Shown in pieces: positions 1 through 10,512 of a stretch of DNA of 64,000 nt; within the stretch, counting starts at the first letter, position 1, and each line of letters opens with the position of its first letter. Location of the stretch: positions 186,001 to 250,000 of the forward strand of contig JABDNH010000003.1 of the NCBI GenBank assembly GCA_013001055.1. The letters are read 5' to 3'. Below the pieces are notes generated by a model, which was not told the origin of the DNA, searched no databases, and saw only the letters and a program-made list of their open reading frames with translations. This DNA is from Sphingomonas sp. Its GTDB lineage: Bacteria > Pseudomonadota > Alphaproteobacteria > Sphingomonadales > Sphingomonadaceae. A program made the position numbers and the translations under genes.

Positions 1-1
1 C

Positions 2-721
2 ACCAATTCGGCCAAATATGGCAGCCTGTCAGATAAAGGCGAAGTGACGATCCATTGGGCGCGCGATAATGAAGGCACGCTAACGATAGAATGGGAAGAA
101 CATGGCGGCCCCGCTGTCCAGAAGCCGATGCGCAAGGGCTTCGGCACGACCATCATCGAACATAGCGTTCCTTATGACCTTGGTGGTACGGCCAAGACGG
201 ATTTCGATCCGGCGGGCCTGAAAGCCATTTTCACGATCCCGACCAGACATCTTCATGACGGGCCAAAGCCGATGGAATCCCAAATGCCACCTTCTCCTTC
301 AAGCGCAAAAGACGGCGTGCCAGTGATCAAAAGCGAAGTCGATCCGGAGCTGCTCGCCGGCCAGCGGGTGTTACTGGTCGAAGACAGCCTTATCATCGCG
401 CTCGATGCCGAGGACATTCTGGTTCGGCTGGGCGCGCGCGACGTGGTCACCGAAGCAACAGTAGAAAACGCGCTGGCAGCGATCGATAAAGAAGAACCAG
501 ATTTCGCGCTGCTGGATATCAATCTCGGCGAACGCGACAGCTTCAGCGTTGCCGACGTCTTGCTGGCGAGAGATATCCCGTTCGTTTTTGCGTCAGGATA
601 TGGTGAGCAGGCCGCTTTGCCGGAACAGCATGCAGACCGTCTGGTCCTGCAAAAACCTTATACGATCGCTACTGTCTCGCGTCGCCTGACCGCTTGGAAA
701 GAGGGTGAGAACAAGGCCTAG
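2..721 (+). CDS. Hybrid HWE-type sensor histidine kinase, C-terminal part (5' end outside window)
   Basis: This is the 3' part of a signalling protein that begins before the window. The frame is open from base 2, so the GTG at 44 used by the ORF track is internal. The first residues, TNSAKYGSLSDKGEV, match the N-box of HWE-family kinase ATPase domains, and GFGTTIIEHSV resembles the later G-box. After a Pro/Ser linker comes a receiver domain with the acidic pair in RVLLVED, the phospho-acceptor Asp in LLDINLG and the conserved Lys in LQKPY. The order kinase then receiver makes it a hybrid kinase, of the kind used in general-stress or light signalling in alphaproteobacteria. The input domain is not visible, so the stimulus is unknown. 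Its stop overlaps the stop of the convergent hydrolase gene by 4 bp. Confidence 0.85.
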   Translation, partial: TNSAKYGSLSDKGEVTIHWARDNEGTLTIEWEEHGGPAVQKPMRKGFGTTIIEHSVPYDLGGTAKTDFDPAGLKAIFTIPTRHLHDGPKPMESQMPPSPSSAKDGVPVIKSEVDPELLAGQRVLLVEDSLIIALDAEDILVRLGARDVVTEATVENALAAIDKEEPDFALLDINLGERDSFSVADVLLARDIPFVFASGYGEQAALPEQHADRLVLQKPYTIATVSRRLTAWKEGENKA

Positions 722-1608
722 CGCGGGGAGTAATCGGTCTCGCCCGTCAGGCTCTTGTACACCGCTTCGACGAACTTCGCGCCGGTTATGAAGCCTTCCT
801 GCGTGTCATAGGGTTGCGTAAGGTCGCGGGACTGCACCTGCTCAAGACTTTCCCCGGCGTCGATACCTGCCTTCACGCCATCGCGGATGGCGATCAGCAT
901 GTCATGATAGGCCTGCAAATCCGCCCGGGTCGCAAGCGGGCCGTGACCGGGGATGATCCTGGTATCGGCATTGCTGTGGTCGAGCACGCGCTTGGCCGTC
1001 GCGATGACCCCCTCGATCGAGCCGCCGGCCTTGAGGTCGATATAGGGCCAGGTCACCTTGTTGAAAAACGTGTCGCCCATATGGACGACATTGGCGCCGC
1101 GCCAATGCACGATACTGTCGCCATCCGTATGAGCATGGTGCACGTGCATGACGTGAATTTCGTCGCCATTCCAGTGGAAGGTCACGCCGTCGGAAAAGGT
1201 GATGACCGGCAGGCCGCCGTCGCTGTCGCCTTCCTCGAGCGCCGCAGCAAGACGCGCGCGCACATTGTCATGCGCCATGATCAGCGTGCCGCCTTCACCG
1301 AGGTTCTCGTTACCGCCGGTGTGGTCGCCATGATAATGCGTGTTGAAGACGAAGCGGATCGGGTCGTCGTCGAGCGCCATGGCGGCGGCGACGATCTTGT
1401 CGGTCAGCGGAGCATACTGGTCATCAACGAGGATCGTACCGTCATCGCCATAGCTCACACCAATATTGCCGCCGGCACCGAAAAGCACTGCCACACCGGG
1501 GGCAATCTCCTGCGTTTCGATCTCAACGCCGGCAAAACGGTCCTGGTGAGCTGCCGTCGGCACGGTGACTGTAGCCACAGCGGTAGCAGCGAGAATGTGA
1601 CGGAACAT
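718..1608 (-). CDS. Secreted metallo-beta-lactamase-fold hydrolase
   Basis: This 296-aa protein has an N-terminal signal peptide (MFRHILAATAVATVTVPTAAHQ), so it acts in the periplasm. The zinc-binding signature THYHGDHTGG (HxHxDH), a later HAHTDGDS segment and PGHG near residue 230 define the metallo-beta-lactamase fold. It resembles the SoxH-like or quinoprotein-relay group of MBL hydrolases more than true carbapenemases, and the substrate cannot be read from sequence. I chose the ATG at 1608 because GGGAGG lies just upstream and the signal peptide starts there; the ORF-track start at 1719 would add a non-signal tail and run into dnaJ. The gene follows dnaJ on the same strand after about 40 bp and could be co-transcribed. 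Confidence 0.85.
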   Translation of the reverse strand: MFRHILAATAVATVTVPTAAHQDRFAGVEIETQEIAPGVAVLFGAGGNIGVSYGDDGTILVDDQYAPLTDKIVAAAMALDDDPIRFVFNTHYHGDHTGGNENLGEGGTLIMAHDNVRARLAAALEEGDSDGGLPVITFSDGVTFHWNGDEIHVMHVHHAHTDGDSIVHWRGANVVHMGDTFFNKVTWPYIDLKAGGSIEGVIATAKRVLDHSNADTRIIPGHGPLATRADLQAYHDMLIAIRDGVKAGIDAGESLEQVQSRDLTQPYDTQEGFITGAKFVEAVYKSLTGETDYSPR

Positions 1609-1651
1609 GTAAAGCCTCCCCGAAGAGTGATGGAGGCGTAACGAGGCGGGC

Positions 1652-2800
1652 TTACTCGTTGTTCCCCTCGAACAGGGTCTTGATACGCGCGAAGAAGCCC
1701 TGGCTTTGCGGGCATTCATCGCCTGTCTCGGTCTCGCGGAATTTCGCCAGCAGCTCTTTTTGCTTCTTGCTCATCCTGGTCGGGGTTTCGACGAGAATAC
1801 GCGCAACCATGTCACCGCGGCCCTTGCCCTGAAGCACGCTCATGCCTGCGCCGCGTTTCCGCAGCGCCTCTCCCGATTGCGTGCCCGCCGGAATCTTGAA
1901 GGCGATCTTCTCGCCATCGACGCCCGGAACCTCTATCTCGCCGCCCAAGGCTGCGGTGGTGAAACTTACCGGGCAATCGGCGACCAGTGTCGTACCCTCG
2001 CGCGCAAAAATTGGATGCCGCTTCATGTGTACGAACAGGTACAGGTCGCCCGCTGGCGACCCGCGCACCCCGGCTTCGCCCTCTCCGGCAACGCGGATGC
2101 GGGTGCCCTCGTCGACGCCCTTGGGTACCGTCACGGTCAGCTTGCGCTTCTTTAGCGATCGCCCTTCGCCATCACACTTGGGACACGGATCGGCGATCGT
2201 CTGGCCCGAGCCCATGCACACGGCGCAACCGCGCTCGACCACGAAGAAACCCTGCTGCGCGCGCACCCGTCCCGCCCCGCCACAAGCGTGGCAGACTTCG
2301 GGAGTGGACGCTCCTCGCGATCCGTTGCCACCGCAAGGTTCGCACGGCGCCAACGCATCGATCGTGATGGTCTTTTCAGCGCCCGCAAACGCTTCTTCCA
2401 ATGTCAGATCGAGATCGTAACGAAGATCGGACCCACGACCGACGTTGGCCGCGCCACCGCGGCCGCCGCCAGCGCGCTGCTGGTCCATAAAATCGCCGAA
2501 GATCGACGAGAAGATATCGGAGAAGTCCTGGGAACCACCGCCAAAGGGGCCCTGCCCGCCACCTGCTCCGCCGTTGGTGAAGGCTTCATGGCCGAACCGG
2601 TCATAGGCGGCGCGCCTCTGGTCGTCCTTGAGGCAGTCATAAGCCTCGTTCACGGCCTTGAACTTGGCCTCGGAAACCTTGCACCCGCCCTTGCGATCAG
2701 GGTGATGTTCCATCGCCAGCTTGCGATAGGCGCGCTTTATCGTGGCCGCGTCTGCATTGCGCGCCACGCCCAGCGTTTCATAATAATCGGTAGTTGTCAC
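1652..2800 (-). CDS. dnaJ: Chaperone protein DnaJ
   Basis: A co-chaperone of 382 aa, the usual length. It stimulates DnaK ATP hydrolysis and delivers unfolded substrates in the cytoplasm. An N-terminal J domain with the HPD motif (EHHPDRKGG) is followed by a Gly/Phe-rich linker around residues 75-115. Then come four zinc-binding repeats, CEPCGGNG, CHACGGAG, CAVCMGSG and CPKCDGEG, and the C-terminal substrate-binding region. The start appears to be GTG at 2800. It lies 61 bp downstream of dnaK on the same strand, the classical dnaK-dnaJ order, and is probably read from the heat-shock promoter before dnaK. The identification is secure. Confidence 0.97.
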   Translation of the reverse strand: MTTTDYYETLGVARNADAATIKRAYRKLAMEHHPDRKGGCKVSEAKFKAVNEAYDCLKDDQRRAAYDRFGHEAFTNGGAGGGQGPFGGGSQDFSDIFSSIFGDFMDQQRAGGGRGGAANVGRGSDLRYDLDLTLEEAFAGAEKTITIDALAPCEPCGGNGSRGASTPEVCHACGGAGRVRAQQGFFVVERGCAVCMGSGQTIADPCPKCDGEGRSLKKRKLTVTVPKGVDEGTRIRVAGEGEAGVRGSPAGDLYLFVHMKRHPIFAREGTTLVADCPVSFTTAALGGEIEVPGVDGEKIAFKIPAGTQSGEALRKRGAGMSVLQGKGRGDMVARILVETPTRMSKKQKELLAKFRETETGDECPQSQGFFARIKTLFEGNNE

Positions 2801-2861
2801 TCAAACCCGCCCCGGTCGCTAAGCGGCGCCGACCGCTTACTCGCAGTCGGCGCCGTCATAC

Positions 2862-4802
<1,941 letters not shown>

Positions 4803-4873
4803 AAAATCTATCCCTCTCTCGAGCCCTGTTGAGCCGTCCCTTGGGAACGTGCAATGTAAGTTTCTGAGAGGCG

Positions 4874-4901
4874 ATATAGGTGCGCAATTTTCAACCACAA
4901 G
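4874..4901 (-). promoter_or_regulatory. Predicted RpoH (heat-shock sigma-32) promoter of dnaK
   Basis: Read on the minus strand, CTTG (4901-4898) is followed after 17 nt by CCTATAT (4880-4874). This fits the alphaproteobacterial RpoH consensus CTTG-N16-18-CYTATNT. It lies 72 bp upstream of the dnaK ATG. The match is seen in the sequence; function is inferred from position and consensus. Confidence 0.7.
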
Positions 4902-4932
4902 GCTCAACCAGAAGTCTTGGAAATCAGCCGCA

Positions 4933-6141
4933 ATGTTGAGTTCGTTACGGGACGGTAACTGGCTTGGCATCGAGCGGACGCGGCGAATTGCGACGATCAT
5001 GCTGGGCCTGGGCGTGCTCTGGTTGGCGCTTTTATGGGGCACTGCCGACGGAACGATCGACCGCTTCGGACGCCCCGTCGGCGCCGATTTCAGCCAGGTC
5101 TATGCGGCCGGCCAGATGGTGTGGGCGGGCGATGCCGCCGGGGTTTGGAATTGGACCGCGCATGGCTTGGTGCAGCAAGCGATCCACGGATCGACCAATG
5201 TCGACCTTTACGGCTGGCATTATCCTCCGCCCTTCCTGCTCATCGCCGCACCGCTTGCGCTTTTACCCTATTGGGCAGCGCTGATTGTGTGGCAGACTGT
5301 GACGCTCGGTGCGTTCGCCCTGCTTGCGCGCGCCGCCATCGACCGAAAGGACTGGTGGCTCTGGATCCTCGGTGCGCCGGTCACCTTCATTTGCATCGGC
5401 CATGGACATAACGGCTTCCTCACCGCGGCGCTGTTCGGCGGCGGGATGCTCCTAATGGAAAAACGGCCCTGGGTAGCGGGGCTGCTGATCGGCGCGCTCG
5501 TCTACAAGCCGCATTTTGCGCTGCTTCTTCCACTTCTCTTGCTGGTCCTGCGCGCATGGCGCACCATTGCCGGTGCGGCAATCTCCAGCCTCGGCCTGAT
5601 TGCAATCACGCTTGCCATTTGGGGCTGGCCGGTCTGGCAGGCGTTCATCGACAGCCTCGACCTAACGCGCACGGTCATACTCGAAGAAGGCCGCACCGGC
5701 TTCTTCAAGATCATGAGCGCCTTTGCCTGGGTGCGCCTCTGGGGCGGCAGCGTCCCGCTCGCCTACGCCGCGCAGCTGCTTGTAACCATCATCGCCATCG
5801 GCACGACGCTCTGGCTTGCTACCAAGGGTCGCCCCGATCTTACAAAGGCTGCCGCAGCGACCGCCGCCTTGCTGGCAACGCCCTACCTGCTCGATTATGA
5901 CCTCGTCCTGCTCTTGGTCGCCACCTACTTCCTGTGGCGTGATGCGCAGACGCTCGGCTATCTCGATTGGGATCGAACCCTGATCGGCTGGAGCTGGGCC
6001 GCCCCGCTTTTTGCGCGCGTCGCGGCGCTGACCGCAGCGATTCCCCTCGGCCCGATATCGCTGATGCTGACGTTATGGGTTGCGGTACGACGCCTTAAGG
6101 CATCGCCATCCCGCCATTCACGTGAAGGGTCTGCCCCGTAA
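4933..6141 (+). CDS. GT87-like (DUF2029) polytopic membrane glycosyltransferase
   Basis: A hydrophobic protein of 402 aa with roughly nine predicted membrane spans. Features of the GT87/DUF2029 family, which includes polyprenyl-phosphate-dependent mannosyltransferases, are visible: an early acidic motif ([11 protein letters not shown]), the YPPPFLL-type segment [18 protein letters not shown], and [14 protein letters not shown] mid-protein. It probably transfers a sugar from a lipid-linked donor at the inner membrane; acceptor unknown. I start it at the ATG at 4933, because the ORF-track start (4543) lies inside dnaK on the other strand. It is divergent from dnaK. Its 3' end overlaps the end of convergent fabG by 47 bp. 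Confidence 0.75.
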   Translation: MLSSLRDGNWLGIERTRRIATIMLGLGVLWLALLWGTADGTIDRFGRPVGADFSQVYAAGQMVWAGDAAGVWNWTAHGLVQQAIHGSTNVDLYGWHYPPPFLLIAAPLALLPYWAALIVWQTVTLGAFALLARAAIDRKDWWLWILGAPVTFICIGHGHNGFLTAALFGGGMLLMEKRPWVAGLLIGALVYKPHFALLLPLLLLVLRAWRTIAGAAISSLGLIAITLAIWGWPVWQAFIDSLDLTRTVILEEGRTGFFKIMSAFAWVRLWGGSVPLAYAAQLLVTIIAIGTTLWLATKGRPDLTKAAAATAALLATPYLLDYDLVLLLVATYFLWRDAQTLGYLDWDRTLIGWSWAAPLFARVAALTAAIPLGPISLMLTLWVAVRRLKASPSRHSREGSAP

Positions 6142-6832
6142 TATAGCTGGCTTCGTCGCTAGCCAGATAGGCGACCGCAGCGCCGATATCGCCGCCCGTG
6201 CCCATCTTGCCCATCGGGATTCGCGACAGGATTGCATCGCGCTGCTTGTCGTCGAGCGAATCGGTCATCGCGCTTTCCATGAAGCCCGGCGCCACCGCGT
6301 TCACCGTGATCCCGCGGCTCGCGACTTCCTGCGCCAATGCCTTGCCCATGCCGACCAGGCCCGCCTTGGCCGCGACATAGTTCACCTGCCCCGGATTGCC
6401 CGTCTCACCCACGACCGAGCTGATATTGATAATGCGTCCGCCGCGCGCGCGCATCATCGGTTTGACGGCCGCACGCATCAGCCGGAAGGCAGCCTCAAGA
6501 TTGACCTTGATGACCTGCTCCCATTCCTCGTCCTTCATGCGCATCGCGAGATTATCGCGCGTAATGCCCGCATTATTGACGAGAATGTCGAGCTTGCCGA
6601 GCGCCTCGACCGCCGCGGGCACGAGCCCATCGACGCTTTCCGCATCCGACAAATCGGCCACCAACGTCACGTGATCGCCGCCAAGTTCGGCGGCAAAAGC
6701 CTTGAGCTTCTCCTCGTTCGAGCCCGACAGCGCGAGGCGCGCCCCCTGCGCCGCGAGCGCCTTCGAAATCTCCGAGCCCAGCCCGCCCGATGCACCCGTG
6801 ACGAGCGCGGTTTTACCTTCGAGTGAAAACAT
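6095..6832 (-). CDS. fabG: 3-oxoacyl-[acyl-carrier-protein] reductase FabG
   Basis: A 245-aa short-chain dehydrogenase that reduces 3-oxoacyl-ACP with NADPH in fatty-acid elongation. It has the Rossmann motif TGASGGLGSEI near residue 13, NNAG around residue 85, the catalytic Ser in NISSVVG, the YxxxK pair in YVAAKAG, and the C-terminal VNGGMAM. The start codon overlaps the fabD stop (TGATG), so the pair is translationally coupled. Adjacency to fabD supports FabG over one of the many other SDR enzymes. Confidence 0.93.
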   Translation of the reverse strand: MFSLEGKTALVTGASGGLGSEISKALAAQGARLALSGSNEEKLKAFAAELGGDHVTLVADLSDAESVDGLVPAAVEALGKLDILVNNAGITRDNLAMRMKDEEWEQVIKVNLEAAFRLMRAAVKPMMRARGGRIINISSVVGETGNPGQVNYVAAKAGLVGMGKALAQEVASRGITVNAVAPGFMESAMTDSLDDKQRDAILSRIPMGKMGTGGDIGAAVAYLASDEASYITGQTLHVNGGMAMP

Positions 6833-7755
6833 CAGACTTCCTTCGCAAATGCTTCGATATCATCCATCGACACGAGATTGACCGTCTCCGCGTCGGGCGC
6901 GATTTTCTTGACCATGGGGCCAAGCACCTTGCCGCCCACTTCGACGAACTGGGTGACACCCTGGTCGGCCATCCACGCCACGCTTTCGCGCCAGCGCACG
7001 CGGCCCGTCACCTGCGTCACCAGCTGGTCGCGGATCGCATCGACATCGGCGCCAGCCGACGCGGTGACGTTAGCAACCAGCGGGACGCTTGGGCTATGCA
7101 TGCTGGCCCGACCCAGCGCTTCGGCCATGCGGTCGGCGGCGGGCTGCATCAGCGAGCAATGAAAGGGCGCCGACACCGGCAGCTTGATCGCGCGCTTGGC
7201 ACCCATGTCCTTGGCGCGTTCGACGACGCGGTCGATGGCACCTGCATGGCCCGATAGCACCACCTGCCCCGGGTCGTTGTCATTGGCTACTTCGCATACT
7301 TCGCCTTCGGCGCAGGCTGCGGCAATCTCTTCTGCCATTGCGATATCGACGCCCAGCAGCGCCGCCATCGCACCGACGCCGACCGGCACCGCTGCCTGCA
7401 TCGCATTGCCGCGTATGCGCAAGAGCTTGGCCGTCTCGGCCAGTGCGAACGTTCCGGCTCCGCAAAGCGCGGAATACTCGCCGAGCGAGTGGCCAGCCAC
7501 AAAATCGGCATTGCCATCAAGATCGACTCCCAGCGTTCGCAACACCGCGATCGAGTGCGCCATGATTGCCGGCTGCGCGTTGGCCGTCATCGTCAGCTCG
7601 CCTGCTGGCCCCTCTGCCATCAGCTTGGCGAGATGCTGGCCCAGCGCCTCATCGACTTCGCCGAACACGTCTCGCGCGGCGCCGCTGGCGTCCGCCAACT
7701 CCACGCCCATGCCGACTTTCTGGCTGCCTTGACCCGGAAAAATAAATGCACGCAT
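6832..7755 (-). CDS. fabD: Malonyl CoA-acyl carrier protein transacylase FabD
   Basis: This 307-aa enzyme loads malonyl groups from malonyl-CoA onto ACP. It begins MRAFIFPGQGSQKVGMG, the family N-terminus. The catalytic serine lies in GHSLGEYSAL, the second catalytic residue in the FHCSLM segment, and a QFVEVGGKVL motif is near the end. The ATG at 7755 is preceded by an SD-like GGGAGG; the ORF-track extension to 7812 adds nothing conserved. It is the first gene of a fabD-fabG operon on the minus strand. Confidence 0.95.
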   Translation of the reverse strand: MRAFIFPGQGSQKVGMGVELADASGAARDVFGEVDEALGQHLAKLMAEGPAGELTMTANAQPAIMAHSIAVLRTLGVDLDGNADFVAGHSLGEYSALCGAGTFALAETAKLLRIRGNAMQAAVPVGVGAMAALLGVDIAMAEEIAAACAEGEVCEVANDNDPGQVVLSGHAGAIDRVVERAKDMGAKRAIKLPVSAPFHCSLMQPAADRMAEALGRASMHSPSVPLVANVTASAGADVDAIRDQLVTQVTGRVRWRESVAWMADQGVTQFVEVGGKVLGPMVKKIAPDAETVNLVSMDDIEAFAKEV

Positions 7756-7966
7756 CGATGCGGACCTCCCTGTGTTTGGGCTCCGACTAGGAAGCAATGC
7801 GCGCACTGGCAAGAGCGTCTCGTCGCTTTTGCTGAACCATGCATAACGCTGCGGTCAGAAAAGGCTCACCCGACTCTTGCAATCGAATAAGCACGCACCA
7901 GATGGCGCGTCCAATAGGAATGGCACAGGGTTCAAAACCCGCCAAAAAAGGAATTGGAGTTTAGTA

Positions 7967-8563
7967 ATGAAGAAGTTTTTGTTCGCCGCTGCAGCGGCCA
8001 CCACTGCATTCGCTACGCCCGCGATGGCGCAGGACAGCCAGGCCGACTTCCACGCCGGCGCGACCGTTGGTTACCACCAGATCGAAACGATCGATTTCAA
8101 CGATATCGGTATCAACGCCGAAAGCGACATTGACGGCATGACCTACGGCGGCTTTGCCGGCGTCACTTTCCCGGTGGGCGAGCAGCTGTTTGCTGGCGCC
8201 GAAGGCGAATTCCGCTTCGGCACCGATGCCATCGACAACGAATATGGCGTCAGTGGCATGTTCGGCACGATGGTCGGCGAAAACACGCGCCTCTACGTGC
8301 GTGGCGGCTACCAGTGGATCGAATATGACATCGGTTCGATCGCCGAGGACGTTGCCGACGATCTCAACCTGTCGGGCGCCGATCGCGATGCCTTCATCGC
8401 CGGCGTAATCGACGGTGTCGGCAATGACGACAATGACAGCGGCTTCCTCGTGGGCGCCGGTGCGGACATCGGTCTTGGCGAAGCGGCGTTCCTTCGCCTT
8501 GGCGCCGACACGATCGAATTCGACACGCTGCGCCTGACCGCGGGTGTCGGCATCAAATTCTAG
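7967..8563 (+). CDS. Outer-membrane beta-barrel (porin-family) protein
   Basis: This protein of 198 aa has a clear signal peptide (MKKFLFAAAAATTAFATPAMAQD) and then alternating short beta-type segments ending in a terminal aromatic residue (GVGIKF), typical of small outer-membrane beta-barrels of the OmpA-like/Opacity group. The loops are rich in Asp and Gly. It is probably structural or a small pore in the outer membrane; no specific ligand can be inferred. The ATG at 7967 follows an SD-like GGAG and gives the signal peptide directly, whereas the ORF-track start at 7877 places extra residues in front of it. A strong terminator follows. Confidence 0.8.
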   Translation: MKKFLFAAAAATTAFATPAMAQDSQADFHAGATVGYHQIETIDFNDIGINAESDIDGMTYGGFAGVTFPVGEQLFAGAEGEFRFGTDAIDNEYGVSGMFGTMVGENTRLYVRGGYQWIEYDIGSIAEDVADDLNLSGADRDAFIAGVIDGVGNDDNDSGFLVGAGADIGLGEAAFLRLGADTIEFDTLRLTAGVGIKF

Positions 8564-8583
8564 GTCTTCCCCCAGACCCGGAA

Positions 8584-8622
8584 GAAAGGGGTCGGGCGCG
8601 TTCCTGCGTCCGGCCCCTTTTT
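8584..8622 (+). terminator. Rho-independent terminator after the beta-barrel gene
   Basis: A GGGGTCGG/CCGGCCCC stem is flanked by an A-run on the left and TTTTT on the right. The T-run overlaps the stop codon of the convergent Rieske oxygenase gene, so it may stop transcription from both sides. Confidence 0.8.
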
Positions 8623-9766
8623 ATTGGCCGGCGGGCGGCTGCGCGAACCGGGCCTGCGGCAGATATCGCCGCAGTTTCGAGGCAAAGCTGCGCAGGCATA
8701 CTTCGCTCGTTCCCAATGGACCGGGCTCATACGCGCCGCTTTCCATGCCCGCCTGCACGCGCTCGATCAGCACCGTGTCCTCGGCATTCACCTGCCTGTT
8801 GATCCGCCAGTTGAGATAGCGTGCTGCACGCATCTCGCGCCGATTATCGGGCAGCGCGTAGCTGATCTCGCGGATCACCGTTTCGGTTGGGCTGACGGGC
8901 AGGAATTGCATGTAGTCCACCTGGTCCGGGTATATGTCGAACGCGACGTTGGGAAACAGTTTGAAATAGATCCACTTGCGCCGATGGGACGGCGGCAAAT
9001 GCGGCACCTCGGGAAGGAAATGCTGGTAGGCCCGCTCTGACGGATTGGCCGATGGCGTATCGCGCAAATCGCCCCACATCTTGTCGGCATGTTCGCGCGC
9101 CTCGATGCCATAGCTCTTGCCGAACAAGCGCGTCAGCCCGGGATGCCCTACCGAAATATGTAGCCCGTCCGAATAATTGTCGGCGATGGTTTTCCAATTC
9201 AATCGCCGCGGCCTGAGCGTTACCCGCCCGATCGGCTCCAGTTCCTCGAAGCGGTAAGGCGCGATTTCGTCCTGGTATGGCGCCATCATCTCGGCCACGC
9301 TCGGAGCGCCGCGTTCCAGCGTCACGAAGTAGAAGCCCTGCCATTCTTCCAGCGCCACCGGCTTAAGTCCCAGCCGTTCCTCATCGAGCGCCGGATAATC
9401 GGCGCGGCTCGGGACGCCCTTGAGCGCTCCCTCGCGGCTCCAGCTCCAACCATGATAGGGGCAGGTCAGCAGCTTGGCACAGCCACCGTGGTCATCGACG
9501 ATCCGGCTGCCGCGATGGCGGCAGACATTATGGAACGCGCGCACCGCTCCATCGTCGCCGCGGATGACGATCACGCTCTCGCCAAGATAGTCGAGCTTGC
9601 GCCAGTCGCCGGGGTTTGGGATTTCGCTCACGTGGCAAACAACCTGCGGCGCGGCCCTCAGGAAAGCGTTTTTCTCGGCTTCGAAGAATCCAGCGTCGTG
9701 ATAGACCCAGCCGGGAAGGCTCTCACCAGCCTGCGGATCGGGCTCTTCAAGACGTCGCGTCGCCAT
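8621..9766 (-). CDS. Rieske-type aromatic ring-hydroxylating oxygenase, alpha subunit
   Basis: A protein of about 381 aa. The N-terminal Rieske [2Fe-2S] domain has CRHRG and CPYHGW ligand motifs. The C-terminal catalytic domain shows NWKTIADNYSDGLHISVGHPG, in which the Asn/Asp and two His match the mononuclear-iron site. Family members hydroxylate or demethylate aromatic or quaternary-amine compounds using electrons from a separate reductase. No beta subunit, ferredoxin or reductase gene is next to it, so the substrate is unknown. The start is uncertain: ATG 9766 (MATRRLEEPD) gives a normal N-terminus, while the ORF-track start at 9889 would leave only 39 bp for the divergent rpsF promoter. 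Confidence 0.85.
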   Translation of the reverse strand: MATRRLEEPDPQAGESLPGWVYHDAGFFEAEKNAFLRAAPQVVCHVSEIPNPGDWRKLDYLGESVIVIRGDDGAVRAFHNVCRHRGSRIVDDHGGCAKLLTCPYHGWSWSREGALKGVPSRADYPALDEERLGLKPVALEEWQGFYFVTLERGAPSVAEMMAPYQDEIAPYRFEELEPIGRVTLRPRRLNWKTIADNYSDGLHISVGHPGLTRLFGKSYGIEAREHADKMWGDLRDTPSANPSERAYQHFLPEVPHLPPSHRRKWIYFKLFPNVAFDIYPDQVDYMQFLPVSPTETVIREISYALPDNRREMRAARYLNWRINRQVNAEDTVLIERVQAGMESGAYEPGPLGTSEVCLRSFASKLRRYLPQARFAQPPAGQ

Positions 9767-9928
9767 GTCCAAGGGCTTGCCACAGCGCGATAATTCCGGC
9801 AATGGGCGCCTCGCAGCATCGGACGGAAGCGATTCCGCCCCCACTTGTTGCATCGAATGACTAGACGACAGCCGGAGGGGCGTTTGCATGGTGCAGCGTC
9901 AGCGATCGGCCAAAATGAGAGAAGAAGC

Positions 9929-10276
9929 ATGGCGCTCTATGAGCACATCTTCCTCGCGCGTCAGGACCTTGCGCAAGCGCAGGTCGACACGATGACCGAG
10001 GAAGCGACCAAGATCATTGCCGATAATGGCGGCAAGGTGGTCGACACCGAAAATTGGGGCCTCAAGTCGATGGCCTACAAGATCCAGAAAAATCGCAAGG
10101 CGCATTATGTGATGCTCCGCCTCGACACGCCGCCCGCGGCGATCGCCGAACTGGAACGCCTCACCCGCGTCAACGAAGACATCGTGCGCTACATGACCAT
10201 CAAGGTTGAAGAGCACGAAGAAGGCCCCTCGGCCATGATGCGCAAGGAAAAGCGCGGAAAGAAGGAGCGTAACTAA
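9929..10276 (+). CDS. rpsF: 30S ribosomal protein bS6
   Basis: A 115-aa ribosomal protein that binds the central domain of 16S rRNA as a complex with bS18. It begins [20 protein letters not shown] and contains the conserved [10 protein letters not shown] segment and a basic tail ([10 protein letters not shown]). The start at 9929 is preceded by GAGAGAAGAAGC; the ORF-track start at 9845 is too long. It is first in the rpsF-rpsR-rplI operon, and its stop overlaps the rpsR start (TAATG). Confidence 0.97.
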   Translation: MALYEHIFLARQDLAQAQVDTMTEEATKIIADNGGKVVDTENWGLKSMAYKIQKNRKAHYVMLRLDTPPAAIAELERLTRVNEDIVRYMTIKVEEHEEGPSAMMRKEKRGKKERN

Positions 10277-10500
10277 TGGCCCGTCCGTTTTTCCGCCGCC
10301 GCAAGTCCTGCCCGTTTTCCGGCAAGGACGCGCCCGTCATCGATTACAAGGACGTCCGCCTGCTTCAGGGGTTCACCTCCGAGCGTGGCAAGATCGTCCC
10401 GTCCCGCATCACCGCAGTGTCGGCCAAGAAGCAGCGCGAACTCGCCAAGGCGATCAAGCGCGCGCGTCACATCGGCCTCCTGCCCTACCTCGTGAAGTAA
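10276..10500 (+). CDS. rpsR: 30S ribosomal protein bS18
   Basis: A small basic ribosomal protein of 74 aa that partners bS6 on the small-subunit platform. The conserved regions [12 protein letters not shown], the GKIVPSRIT segment and [11 protein letters not shown] are all present. It is preceded without a gap by rpsF and followed 12 bp later by rplI, the standard bacterial order. Confidence 0.97.
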   Translation: MARPFFRRRKSCPFSGKDAPVIDYKDVRLLQGFTSERGKIVPSRITAVSAKKQRELAKAIKRARHIGLLPYLVK

Positions 10501-10512
10501 GGAGAACTCGAC

